Assembly: GCA_934621605.1 (NCBI GenBank)
Contig: CAKTUZ010000025.1
Location: forward strand, 1-39,724
DNA length: 39,724 bases
Direction of reading: 5' to 3'
Source of the DNA: an uncultured bacterium
GTDB taxonomy: Bacteria; Vulcanimicrobiota; Xenobia; Xenobiales; Xenobiaceae
Position numbers and translations under genes: made by a program. Each line of letters starts with the position of its first letter. Position 1 is the stretch's first letter. The notes beneath the pieces were generated by a model. The model saw nothing but the letters and a program-made list of their open reading frames with translations. It was not told the origin of the DNA and did no database searches. This document shows positions 24,019-32,083 of this stretch, piece by piece.

Positions 24019-25323
24019 ATGGAGAGACAAGAACAATTTGAACAGACCCTAAGTGATTGGCCGCGTTTAGGCAGTGAAAGACGCATCGAACTATTTCGCG
24101 CTTTGCCTTTGGGTGAAGCTGAAGATTTGCTTGATTGTATGAATGTGAATGATCAGGCCGATTTGCTTGAGTCTATGAGCTTGCCTGAAAGACGTTCTTG
24201 GTTGCGCTATTTAGATCTAGATGATATAGCCGATATTTTGTCTGAACTTCCGGAAGAAGAAGCCAATGAATGGTTGGAACTTCTGGATACTAGAGCTCGT
24301 GATAAAGTAAGCGCCCTTTTGGCTTATGCTGAAGATGACGCCGGCGGTTTGATGAACCCTCGCTTTGCTAGAGTTCGTTCTTCCATGACGGTAGAATCTG
24401 CCATCAATTATTTGCATATACAAGCTCAAGAGTGTGTCTCTTTGGAACATGTTTATGTTCTGGATAGTGAGCAGCGTCTAATCGGTGAAGTCGGTATTAA
24501 CGCTCTCTTAGCAGCCAATTCTGATGATATGGTTGTCGATTTGGCTGATAAAGATGTAATAACTTGCCCTGAAGATATGGACCAGGAAGAAGTTAGTACG
24601 CTGTTTGCCCGTTATGGTTTGACGGCCATGCCGGTAGTAGACAGCCGAGGCTGTATGAAAGGTCTCATTACTGCTGACGATGTGGTAGACGTTATCCGTG
24701 AAGAGGGTACCGAGGACGCCCAAAAATACGGTGGTATGGAAGCTTTAGATGAGTCTTATTTGCGCACCAGCTTCAGAGAACTTATCCAAAAGCGAGCTGG
24801 TTGGCTAGTTTTGTTGCTTATTGGTGAAATGCTAACCGCTTCAGCTATGGCCAGATATCAGAAACAGTTGGATGCTATTTGGTATTTGGCTGTTTTTGTG
24901 CCTTTGATTATTTCCAGCGGAGGCAACTCCGGTTCGCAGGCTTCTACGCTTATGGTACGAGCTATGGCTATGGGCGAAGTTAAAATGCGCGACTGGTTTC
25001 GTGTTTTAGTTAGAGAAGTCAGTGCTGGTGTTGTTATCGGTATCTTGTTGGGTATTGTCGGTATGGCTCGTGTACTCTTATGGGCTTATCTCTATCCTGG
25101 CATCTACGGAGATCAACCTCTAAGATTGGGAATGACTGTGGCATGCTCGCTGTTAGGTGTAGTAACTTTAGGATGTTTGGCCGGCTCCATGCTGCCCTTT
25201 ATTTTACGTCTCTGTAAACTGGACCCGGCTAGCGCTTCGGCTCCTTTTGTGGCCACCGTAGTTGATGTTACCGGTCTGATTGTTTACTTTACTGTGGCAG
25301 GATTGTTAATTTCCATGTCTTGA
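24019..25323 (+). CDS. mgtE: Magnesium transporter MgtE
   Basis: A 434-residue Mg2+ channel. The N-terminal superhelical domain (about 1-110) has DIADILSELPEEEANEWLELL and DDAGGLMNPRF. Two CBS domains follow (about 115-235; GLTAMPVVDSRGCMKGLITA in the second). The five-helix membrane domain (about 265-434) contains SSGGNSGSQASTLMVRAMA, the pore-lining signature, and the final helix with Asp-Val-Thr-Gly. The N and CBS domains close the pore when cellular Mg2+ is high. No M-box riboswitch is seen; the gene lies 33 bases after the DUF4340 gene and ends at a strong terminator, so it appears co-transcribed with the exporter genes. That pairing is unusual and may be incidental. Confidence 0.95.
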   Translation: MERQEQFEQTLSDWPRLGSERRIELFRALPLGEAEDLLDCMNVNDQADLLESMSLPERRSWLRYLDLDDIADILSELPEEEANEWLELLDTRARDKVSALLAYAEDDAGGLMNPRFARVRSSMTVESAINYLHIQAQECVSLEHVYVLDSEQRLIGEVGINALLAANSDDMVVDLADKDVITCPEDMDQEEVSTLFARYGLTAMPVVDSRGCMKGLITADDVVDVIREEGTEDAQKYGGMEALDESYLRTSFRELIQKRAGWLVLLLIGEMLTASAMARYQKQLDAIWYLAVFVPLIISSGGNSGSQASTLMVRAMAMGEVKMRDWFRVLVREVSAGVVIGILLGIVGMARVLLWAYLYPGIYGDQPLRLGMTVACSLLGVVTLGCLAGSMLPFILRLCKLDPASASAPFVATVVDVTGLIVYFTVAGLLISMS

Positions 25324-25347
25324 GGTTTAAGATCTGTCTTTAACTCA

Positions 25348-25391
25348 AAAGAGCCGCCTTTCAGTCAGGGCAGACTGGAAGGCGGCTCTTT
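25348..25391 (+). terminator. Strong, near-symmetric terminator after mgtE
   Basis: A 19-bp stem (25348-25366 with 25373-25391; one G-U pair, six-base loop) with GC-rich core GAGCCGCCTT. AAA and TTT flanks allow function on either strand. It lies 24 bases after the mgtE stop. Confidence 0.9.
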
Positions 25392-25717
25392 CTGTATAAG
25401 TGCATGAACATACAATAACTCGCCAGCCTGATACTATCACCTATTAAAGGCAAAATTACCGTTTTCGTAGGTTTTTTTTTATGTCTGTCGAACTACTGCT
25501 CCGTTTTCATTTTGTGCTTATTTGTCGGTCTAAATGCAATGCTCTCATAGAGTTGGCATTTAATTTATCGCAGCAGTGGGACACCGTTTGCTGCTAAGGG
25601 CTTCTAGGCGAGCCCCAAAGAAGAACGATAGTTTATAACTGTTAAGTTGCTTTGAAATCACCTGCCTTAGGCATGGGGGAGCTGTAAAATTTTAAATAAA
25701 AATATCGGAGTCTTCCA
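25392..25717 (+). other. Non-coding leader or small-RNA candidate upstream of the polA homologue
   Basis: A 326-base stretch without a credible gene. Its second half is rich in short hairpins: GCAGCA/TGCTGC (about 25569-25594), GGGCT/AGCCC (25598-25602/25611-25615), a near-palindrome AGTTTATAACT (about 25629-25640), and TGCC-TTA-GGCA (about 25662-25674) just before the gene. No T-rich terminator separates it from the GTG start. It may be a structured 5' leader or a stable RNA such as a 6S-like species; no known consensus is recognised with confidence. Confidence 0.35.
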
Positions 25718-28435
25718 GTGGATAACAAAGATAATAACAGCAAGAAATTACTTCTCATAGATGGCAATGGACTGGCTTACAGAGCTTTTTATGCTTTGCC
25801 CGCTCGCAAATCGGAGCTGGGATTTCCGTTTAATGCCATTCTAGGCTTTGTCAATCTGGTTATTAACACTATTATCTCCGAGCGTCCTACTCATGTAGCG
25901 GTGGCTTTTGATCATGGAGCTTTAGTTGATACTTTAATGAAGTTCCAAACCTACAATGTACAGCGTGAAGAAATGTTGGACGATTTGGAACTTCAGCTAC
26001 CCATTATCGAAGATTTTGTGCATATCTGCGGCATAAAGGCTTATCGTATGCCGGGATTTGAAGCTGATGATTGTATCGGCACTTTAGCGGCCAAAGCCAA
26101 TTGCGATGGCTTTGAAACTTTGATAGTCTCCGGCGATTTGGGACTTATGCAACTGGTTTCGCCTAAAATAAAAGTTATGACCATGCGTCGCGGCATTGTG
26201 GATACGGTCATTTTTGATGAAGATATGGTCGTAAAAAAGTATGGTTTGCGTCCCAGTCAGCTGGCTGATTTGCGAGCTTTGGCCGGTGATTCCAGTCAAA
26301 ATATTGGCGGCGTTCCCGGTATAGGTGAAGTTACTGCTCGTCGTTTGCTTTCTCAGTATAACAGTTTGACTGAGCTTTTTGATTCTTTGGAACAGCTGCC
26401 CGCCAAATGGCGCAACCCTCTTACTGAGAATCGTGATGATGCGTTTGAGTATTTGTCTCGCTCTACTATTCGCTGTGATCTTCCTTTGGAAATAAACTGG
26501 GAGGAGTGCTTATTCAAAGGTTTCCCAGTGCAGATGATAAAACGCATCTTCGAGCAAATCAATTTGGGTGGAGCGGAAACTTTCTTACGTACTATGGCTA
26601 AAGATATGGCCGTGGAGTCTCCGTGTGCCATTCCCGAAAAAGCTCTTTACGGGCAAGATGCTCTGGAGGCTTTAGAAAAAATACGTGATTCAGCTCAAGA
26701 TGTAGCTTTTGTTTGGTTCCGTAATACGGAAAACGAAGATTGGGGTTTGTCCGTTTGTTTAAGGGGAGAACAACCTGTATATATTGATCTTTCCAGTTGG
26801 CATATTGAAACCTCTTCAGAAGAACAAGCTCCCGGCCAGGAGGAAGTTTGGCAGGTTCTTAAACCTGTCTTCGGTGATTCTCAGAGAGTCAAATATGTGG
26901 TTGGCGTTCATGAGATTATGAAGAACGGTGCGGAAATGAATAATGTCCGCGATGTTTTACTTTTCTCAGCCCTTTTGGATATCAACGTATGGGAACATTC
27001 TATTGAAGCTATTTGTGCTCGCTATGGGTTTGCGGTTTATGATCGCAACTTGGTCTTGGGGTTGAATCGCGAATCTTTTGCTTCTATTCCTTTGCACAGT
27101 CGTATTTGCTGGAGCGCTCGTGTAGCTGATGTACTTATCGATTTGGGAGAATGTATGTATGCCGAAATCGAAAGGAGAAAGTTGGCCGCTCTTTATCGCG
27201 ATGTAGAGATTCCTTTGGCTAAGTTGGGGTGGAATCTCAATAATTTGGGTGTCGATTGTGATAAAGAATTAACTCAAAAGATTATCGATCTTGTCGATAG
27301 CAAATTAGAAGAAATCAGAAGTGAGTTTTTCACTGAGGCCGAGGTTGAAGAATTCGACTTAGATTCTGAAGAGGCGCTCAGCCATTATTTGTTCAATCAT
27401 TTGGCTCTTTTAGTACCAACTCGTCCTAAGAACGGATCTGTTCTCAATGCAGAGATGCTTAAGGCTTTGCAAGAGCAGAATCCTATAGTAGAAAAAATTC
27501 GCTGCTACTGTGAATTGTCCGAATTAAAGCGGACTTTTATACAGAAATTTATGGTCGAAGGTAATACCAATGTAAAAGTTGGCGGTCATCTTTTTAACTT
27601 GGCTTTAGTAAGCGAACGTCGCTTGCAAATTTTGGGTCGTGTTTCCAGCCGAGGCCTGACCGAGTTGCTGGAGCATATGATGGCCGTGATTGATAATTTA
27701 GCTTGCGTTTCTGTGCGTCGTCCTTTGGCTAAAGCTATGGATGATTTCCTTCGTCCTAAGGGAGCTTCTCGCTTGGTATATATTTATTTTCCTGCCATGT
27801 GTTTGCGCTTTTTGGCTTATGTGGCTAAAGATAAAGTGTTGGCTGAAGCTTTGGATAGCGGTCGAGATATTGAAATGGAAATGCTCAAAAAAGTTTTTGG
27901 CGATGAGTTTGATAAAGTTATTTCCGTACGATATTTGTTCGTTAATATGTTGCTTTTCTATTTTAGTCCCGCTTGGTTAGCTCGCCGTTTGAACCTTGAG
28001 GGAGAAGAGGGGGTGCAAAAGGCTAGAGCTTATTTAAATAAGTTTGAAGGTGTTTTGGGAGAGAACTTCCCTGTGAGTTGGGAATTTATTCTGAGTAATC
28101 AGGCCAGAGCGACGGCTATGGAAGAAATTAGCACTTTAGCCGGACGTCGCTGTAGATTTGTAGAAGCAGGTAGCCGTAATTATAGTATTCGTGAAAACGG
28201 AGAACGTTTTGCCAGAGCTTTCCCGATAGAAGGCGGTTGTGCTGATATTATGCGCTTGGCTTTAGTAAAAATTTATGAGACTTTTGGTACGGAAGTTTCT
28301 GCCGGTTCCTGTAAGAATATGATTATTGTGCATGCGCCTAAAGGTAAAGAGGCTGATATCGCTGAGCAATGCCGAAAACTTTGTTTGGAAGCTGCTGCGG
28401 AAGTACCTTTAAAAGTTGAATATCGTATTCACTAG
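25718..28435 (+). CDS. polA: DNA polymerase I homologue with degenerate polymerase and nuclease active sites
   Basis: A 905-residue protein with full Pol I architecture: 5' nuclease-like domain (about 10-290), a non-proofreading middle domain (about 305-480) and polymerase-like domain (about 490-905). The fold aligns through (VEIPLAKLGWNLNNLGV, LSELKRTFI, GRVSS), but the catalytic residues are gone. Motif A is YFPAMCLR (E. coli Asp705 to Tyr690, Glu710 to Cys695). Motif B is RYLFVNMLLFYF (Lys758 to Val742). Motif C is HAP (Asp882-Glu883 to Ala-Pro, 873-874). The nuclease keeps Asp15, Asp65, EADD (115-118), Asp140 and Asp191 but loses two ligands (GDLG, Gly142; GDSSQN, Gln194) and the Phe-Arg of its 5' contact loop. 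The GTG start has CGGAG seven bases upstream. There is no frameshift or stop, so it looks maintained, probably as a structural or DNA-binding protein. Confidence 0.85.
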   Translation: MDNKDNNSKKLLLIDGNGLAYRAFYALPARKSELGFPFNAILGFVNLVINTIISERPTHVAVAFDHGALVDTLMKFQTYNVQREEMLDDLELQLPIIEDFVHICGIKAYRMPGFEADDCIGTLAAKANCDGFETLIVSGDLGLMQLVSPKIKVMTMRRGIVDTVIFDEDMVVKKYGLRPSQLADLRALAGDSSQNIGGVPGIGEVTARRLLSQYNSLTELFDSLEQLPAKWRNPLTENRDDAFEYLSRSTIRCDLPLEINWEECLFKGFPVQMIKRIFEQINLGGAETFLRTMAKDMAVESPCAIPEKALYGQDALEALEKIRDSAQDVAFVWFRNTENEDWGLSVCLRGEQPVYIDLSSWHIETSSEEQAPGQEEVWQVLKPVFGDSQRVKYVVGVHEIMKNGAEMNNVRDVLLFSALLDINVWEHSIEAICARYGFAVYDRNLVLGLNRESFASIPLHSRICWSARVADVLIDLGECMYAEIERRKLAALYRDVEIPLAKLGWNLNNLGVDCDKELTQKIIDLVDSKLEEIRSEFFTEAEVEEFDLDSEEALSHYLFNHLALLVPTRPKNGSVLNAEMLKALQEQNPIVEKIRCYCELSELKRTFIQKFMVEGNTNVKVGGHLFNLALVSERRLQILGRVSSRGLTELLEHMMAVIDNLACVSVRRPLAKAMDDFLRPKGASRLVYIYFPAMCLRFLAYVAKDKVLAEALDSGRDIEMEMLKKVFGDEFDKVISVRYLFVNMLLFYFSPAWLARRLNLEGEEGVQKARAYLNKFEGVLGENFPVSWEFILSNQARATAMEEISTLAGRRCRFVEAGSRNYSIRENGERFARAFPIEGGCADIMRLALVKIYETFGTEVSAGSCKNMIIVHAPKGKEADIAEQCRKLCLEAAAEVPLKVEYRIH

Positions 28436-28466
28436 AACGGTCTAATTATAACCTAGAAACCGGAGG

Positions 28467-28498
28467 GCTGCGGTATTTCTGCAGCTTTTCGTTTTTTC
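28467..28498 (+). terminator. Probable terminator after the polA homologue
   Basis: GCTGC (28467-28471) pairs with GCAGC (28481-28485), extended by neighbouring bases, followed by TTTTCGTTTTTTC. It lies about 30 bases after the stop codon. The stem is short but the T-rich tract is long. Confidence 0.6.
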
Positions 28499-28527
28499 AA
28501 AAGTTTTTTTTCTTAAGAAAACTTTTG
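28498..28527. repeat. A/T-rich palindrome before the small ORF
   Basis: CAAAAGTTTT and AAAACTTTTG flank a short centre (28498-28527), a near-perfect inverted repeat of weak A/T pairs. It directly precedes the AAGGAG sequence upstream of the next ORF. It may be part of the preceding terminator or an operator. Confidence 0.5.
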
Positions 28528-28571
28528 AAGGAGTAATTAGAAAACAGCAGAACTTTAGGGACATCATAAGC

Positions 28572-28847
28572 TTGAGGAAGACTGCCCGGGATCGTATTTT
28601 AGAGGCGATATATGGCGGTCCGAAGGGCAGGATGTCTCCGCAGTTGCGGAAGGCTTCCGGCGTCTCAGAAATAGGCGTCGGCATGAATAGGGGATTGTTC
28701 ACCCCCGAATATACGCCTGTGGACATAATGGAGTTGGCGCTTTCCTTCCTATTCTTTAGGGGAAATGGAAGCGTGGCCTGCGTGGATGAATCAGGAATTT
28801 CACCAAGAGATCTTATAGGTTTTGCGGTCAGAGTGAACGGTTATTAA
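28572..28847 (+). CDS. Small hypothetical protein between polA homologue and S1 gene
   Basis: A 91-residue open frame, product not recognised. The text is protein-like: an amphipathic start (RKTARDRILEAIYGG), a Gly/Pro-rich middle (GVGMNRGLFTPEYTPVD), a hydrophobic helix (IMELALSFLFF) and a beta-like end. The listed start is TTG without a good ribosome-binding site. The frame is open further upstream, where a clear GAAGGAG (28527-28533) sits just before an ATT codon (28536), so a rare ATT start is possible. Codon use (several AGG, CGG, CCC, GGC) differs from the neighbouring polA homologue. Its stop is 19 bases before the S1 gene, and the AAAGGGAG overlapping the stop may serve that gene. It could be a recently acquired or fast-evolving small gene. 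Confidence 0.45.
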   Translation: MRKTARDRILEAIYGGPKGRMSPQLRKASGVSEIGVGMNRGLFTPEYTPVDIMELALSFLFFRGNGSVACVDESGISPRDLIGFAVRVNGY

Positions 28848-28866
28848 AGGGAGCTAATACGACAAT

Positions 28867-30108
28867 ATGGACGACAATACTCAACCTACCACTTCAGCCG
28901 AAGAGAACTGCCAAGATATGGCCCAGGCTCTGGAAGAATACGAGAAGAACGTAAAGCCTATTTCCAAGGATGATTTCCTTGAGGGCAAAGTCATTAGCGT
29001 TAGCGACGACGGTGTTTATGTTGACGTAGGTTACAAGACCGACGGTTTCATCCCCGCTAACCAGGTATCCAATGCGCCTGACGTATCCCCCAAGGATGTA
29101 GTCAAGGTGGGAGACAAGATCAACGTTGTAGTACAAAAAGTTGACGAGTCCGAAGGTACCTTGACTCTTTCCAAGCGCCGTGCCGACAATGAGAAGGCCT
29201 GGAGAGACATCTTGGAGGCTATGGAAGAGGGTAAGACTATCACTGCTACTTGCACCGAGCAAGTTAAAGGCGGCTTGATTGTAGACGTAGGTATCCGTGG
29301 TTTCGTGCCCGCTTCCCACGCCGACATTCGTCCCGTCCGCGATCTTTCCGAGTTTATCGGTGAAGAGCTCAATTTGAAAGTTCTCGAAGTCGACAAGAGC
29401 CGCCGTAAGGTTGTGCTTTCTCGCAAGAAAGCTGAAGAAGAACTTCGTCGCAAGAGTAAAGAAGACACTTTGAAGAAGCTCGCTGAGGGCAGCATCGTCA
29501 GTGGTACGGTTGCTCGTCTCACCCCCTTCGGCGCTTTTGTAAATTTAGGCGGAGTGGATGGACTTGTTCACATCTCCGAGCTTTCCTGGAGCCGCATTAA
29601 GCAGCCTTCCGACGTGGTACAACCCGGTCAACAAGTCGACGTTCTCGTTTTGAAGGTCGATCCTGAACTCAACCGTATTTCCTTGTCTTTGCGCCAAGCT
29701 GCTCCTGATCCTTGGTTAATGGCTTGCGATAAGCATAAGGTCGGTGATGTTGTAAAGGGTCGCATTACCCGTTTGGCCAACAAGTACGCTTTCATTGAAA
29801 TTATGCCTGGTGTAGAAGGTCTCATTCCTGTCAGCGAAATGGATCGCTCTCACGTGAACCGTCCTTCTGACATTCTTAAGCCCGACCAGGAAGTCGAAGC
29901 TGAGATTATCGATCTCGACCGTGAAAAACGCCGTATGACCTTGTCTATCAAGCGTCTTCAGCAGCCCGTTGCTCGTTCCAATGAGAATAACAGCGGCCGT
30001 CGCGTTTCCCATGACGAGCGTGGCAGCGGCAACAGCATCGGTGAGATCTTAGCCTCCAAGATGGGTAAAGATAAGCTCAACAATATCACCAAAAACGAAG
30101 AGGCTTAG
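28867..30108 (+). CDS. rpsA: Ribosomal protein S1-like protein with four S1 domains
   Basis: A 413-residue RNA-binding protein with four S1 (OB-fold) repeats at about 37-104, 121-186, 207-275 and 292-361. Each shows the pattern G-x-V-x-G...GGxxVxxxGxxGFVPxS; the third is GTVARLTPFGAFVNLGGVDG. The four-repeat form is the Bacillota type (YpfD/RpsA-like), shorter than the six-repeat proteobacterial S1. It assists initiation on structured mRNAs in bacteria where it is essential; its role in Bacillota is less clear. A basic/Ser/Asn-rich tail follows (about 365-413). Codons are strongly C-ending and distinct from neighbours, suggesting high expression. It ends at a strong terminator. Confidence 0.93.
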   Translation: MDDNTQPTTSAEENCQDMAQALEEYEKNVKPISKDDFLEGKVISVSDDGVYVDVGYKTDGFIPANQVSNAPDVSPKDVVKVGDKINVVVQKVDESEGTLTLSKRRADNEKAWRDILEAMEEGKTITATCTEQVKGGLIVDVGIRGFVPASHADIRPVRDLSEFIGEELNLKVLEVDKSRRKVVLSRKKAEEELRRKSKEDTLKKLAEGSIVSGTVARLTPFGAFVNLGGVDGLVHISELSWSRIKQPSDVVQPGQQVDVLVLKVDPELNRISLSLRQAAPDPWLMACDKHKVGDVVKGRITRLANKYAFIEIMPGVEGLIPVSEMDRSHVNRPSDILKPDQEVEAEIIDLDREKRRMTLSIKRLQQPVARSNENNSGRRVSHDERGSGNSIGEILASKMGKDKLNNITKNEEA

Positions 30109-30147
30109 TACCTATTCGGGCGAAGCTGAGCTTCGCTGAAAAGCAAG

Positions 30148-30207
30148 AATCCCCGACCTTAGCAGGTATAGCTGCGGCGTTACCTAATCGAGGCGGGGAT
30201 TTTTTTT
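30148..30207 (+). terminator. Branched Rho-independent terminator after rpsA
   Basis: AATCCCCG (30148-30155) pairs with CGGGGATT (30194-30201), enclosing a second GGTA/TACC helix, and is followed by seven to eight T residues. A separate CGAAGC/GCTTCG hairpin lies just upstream at about 30121-30135. Confidence 0.85.
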
Positions 30208-30230
30208 GGAAATATTTTGCCTGAAGCGTT

Positions 30231-30869
30231 ATGATAGCAATTGAAAAAGCAAAAGAAGGCGTAATTTGGGGACTTACTGGTGGGATCGCCTGTGGAAAGT
30301 CTACTGTGGCTTTACAACTGCAGCAGTTGGGAGCTCGCATTATCGATTGTGATTTAGTCAGCAGAGAACTGGTTGAGCCGGGCACCCCGCTTTTAGAGAA
30401 GATAACTGAGCTATTTGGCAGCCATATTCTAGATAAGCGAGGAGTTTTGCGCCGATCTTATTTAGGCAGTATTGTTTTTCACGATCCCGATAAATTGCAA
30501 GCTTTAAATGAACTGATCCATCCGGCAATTTGGAAACGCACATTTGCCTTGGCTGCTCAAGCTCGCTTGGAAGTCCCTTTGGTGTTTATTATGGCTCCTT
30601 TGCTTTTTGAACATGGGGCCGAAGCTGCCTGTGCTGGAGTTTTAGTAGTCGATATTAGTGAAAAAAAACAATTGGCAAGACTGATGAGTCGGAATAAATT
30701 GAGCAAAATTGAAGCTCAGGATCGTATAAGATCACAGATGAGTTTGGCTGCCAAGGCTGAGAGAGCTACAATTTTAATAGATAATAACGGCACTTTAAAA
30801 GCTTTGCACCGTCAGGTTGAACAGATTTGGCAGGAAAGGTTTGCACCTATATATGGATATGGACTCTGA
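30231..30869 (+). CDS. coaE: Dephospho-CoA kinase
   Basis: A 212-residue enzyme for the last step of coenzyme A synthesis, phosphorylating dephospho-CoA on the 3' hydroxyl. The P-loop is GLTGGIACGKSTVA (about 13-26), followed by IIDCDLVSREL (family DADxxxxxL), the LIHPAIW motif, APLLFEHG, and the lid RNKLSKIEAQDRIRSQM with AKAERA before the typical DNNG end. About ten extra residues precede the P-loop. The ATG at 30231 lacks an obvious ribosome-binding site. In Bacillota, coaE commonly sits between polA and a lytic transglycosylase gene, as here. It overlaps the next gene by 17 bases. Confidence 0.95.
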   Translation: MIAIEKAKEGVIWGLTGGIACGKSTVALQLQQLGARIIDCDLVSRELVEPGTPLLEKITELFGSHILDKRGVLRRSYLGSIVFHDPDKLQALNELIHPAIWKRTFALAAQARLEVPLVFIMAPLLFEHGAEAACAGVLVVDISEKKQLARLMSRNKLSKIEAQDRIRSQMSLAAKAERATILIDNNGTLKALHRQVEQIWQERFAPIYGYGL

Positions 30870-31512
30870 GGCTGTAAAGCGGAGGGATAAAAATCCGAGT
30901 GACAGTTGCTCGTTTTTATCTGTTTTGGTCAAACTTTTGTTTGTTTTTGTAGCTATATTTTCTGTTTTATATGTTAACTGGTCGCGTCTTGAGCGTTATT
31001 GCTATCCCTTGAAATATGAGAATACGGTTATTGCTGCAGCCGGTGAAGCCGGCGTAAGCCCTTCGCTGGTAGCTGGAGTGATTTTAGCCGAAAGCGGTTT
31101 TGATCCCAAGGCTCAGTCGGAAGTTGGTGCTTTAGGGCTTATGCAACTTATGCCGGATACAGCTCGGTGGATTGCAGAAGCACACCAAATAGAAGTAGAG
31201 CAGGCTGATAACCGTCGTTTGCAAGAACCGGAACTTAATATCTTTCTGGGAGCTTATTACTTAGCTTGGCTTTTGCAGCGTTTTGACAATAAAAGTGTAG
31301 AAGCTTTGGCTGCTTACAACGCTGGCCAACATGAGGTCGATTCTTGGATAGAAGAGCAGGGAGAGCCGTTGACGGTCGAAGAAATACCTGTGCCGGAGAC
31401 GAGATTTTTTGTAAAAAAGGTCTTGAATAATGCAGAAAAATATAGCAAACTTTATCCACAATTAATTTGTGAACAATCTTCCCCTGTGTCCAGAGTAGAA
31501 AAGAATGGCTAA
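30853..31512 (+). CDS. Membrane-anchored lytic transglycosylase (SLT domain)
   Basis: A 219-residue protein. A membrane helix at about 22-42 (FLSVLVKLLFVFVAIFSVLY) anchors an extracytoplasmic Slt domain (about 55-190). GVILAESGFDPKAQS holds the catalytic Glu, GALGLMQLMPDTA is the second motif, and AYNAGQHEVDSWI the third. It cleaves the MurNAc-GlcNAc bond of peptidoglycan, forming anhydro ends. Start ATG 30853 (or 30859) is preferred to an upstream TTG; AGGAAAGG lies 13 bases before it, inside coaE. It overlaps coaE by 17 bases and smpB by eight, so the three genes are translationally coupled. Confidence 0.92.
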   Translation: MDMDSEAVKRRDKNPSDSCSFLSVLVKLLFVFVAIFSVLYVNWSRLERYCYPLKYENTVIAAAGEAGVSPSLVAGVILAESGFDPKAQSEVGALGLMQLMPDTARWIAEAHQIEVEQADNRRLQEPELNIFLGAYYLAWLLQRFDNKSVEALAAYNAGQHEVDSWIEEQGEPLTVEEIPVPETRFFVKKVLNNAEKYSKLYPQLICEQSSPVSRVEKNG

Positions 31513-31996
31513 AAAAAATAAAAATCAGCAAAAAACAGAGTCTGGTGTAAAGATTATTGCTGTCAATAGACAGGCTCGACATGAATATATTTTTGAAGAA
31601 TTCTTCGAAGCTGGTATAGCTTTGCAAGGAACCGAAGTAAAATCTTTGCGTGAAGGACGGCTCAGTTTAGTCGATGCTTATGCTGTGGTCGACGATTTTA
31701 ATCAAGTTTGGCTCAAAGGTCTGAATATTAGCAAATGGCACTACGCTAGCACTTTTAATCACGATCCTATGCGGGCTCGTCGCCTTTTGCTCAACAAGAG
31801 TGAAATAAGGCGTCTAAAAGCGCGTACCCATGAAAAAGGTTTGACTATTATTCCTACCAAACTCTACTTTAAAAAAAATTACATTAAAGTGGAAATCGCT
31901 TTGTCGCGTGGTAAAAAACTCTATGATAAACGTGAAGCTGAAGCTGCCAAGACTGCTAAACGCGATATTGAGAGGGCTATAGCCGAGCACAGATAA
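31505..31996 (+). CDS. smpB: SsrA-binding protein SmpB
   Basis: A 163-residue OB-fold protein that binds tmRNA and guides it into stalled ribosomes for trans-translation. Motifs: NRQARHEYIFEEFFEAGIAL, GTEVKSLREGRLSLVDAYA, FNHDPMRARRLLLNKSEI and the C-terminal GKKLYDKREAEAAKTAKRDI, which forms the decoding-centre helix. Its ATG lies in the last codons of the transglycosylase gene (8-base overlap). The tmRNA gene, often close to smpB, is not present downstream in this window. Confidence 0.96.
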   Translation: MAKKNKNQQKTESGVKIIAVNRQARHEYIFEEFFEAGIALQGTEVKSLREGRLSLVDAYAVVDDFNQVWLKGLNISKWHYASTFNHDPMRARRLLLNKSEIRRLKARTHEKGLTIIPTKLYFKKNYIKVEIALSRGKKLYDKREAEAAKTAKRDIERAIAEHR

Positions 31997-32017
31997 CCCA
32001 CATATCAGAGGGAAAAA

Positions 32018-32056
32018 GAGCCTTCAGCCTAGAATGTTTAGGCGGGCTTTTTTTTT
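32018..32056 (+). terminator. Rho-independent terminator after smpB
   Basis: AGCC (32019-32022) pairs with GGCT (32045-32048) and GCCTA (32027-32031) with TAGGC (32039-32043), forming a two-part stem followed by nine T residues. It closes the coaE-slt-smpB unit. Confidence 0.88.
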
Positions 32057-32083
32057 GTCTTAAAAATACAAGGGGAGAGTGCT

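Noticed and set aside
25718..28435. Idea that the PolA motif losses are due to a frameshift
   Set aside because: Sequence on both sides of each motif stays alignable to Pol I in one frame, so the changes are substitutions, not a shifted frame.
30817..30852. Longer start for the lytic transglycosylase
   Set aside because: TTG start deep in coaE; the ATG at 30853 or 30859 fits better.
32057..32083. tmRNA gene next to smpB
   Set aside because: The gap to the giant gene is far too short and contains no tRNA-like ends.
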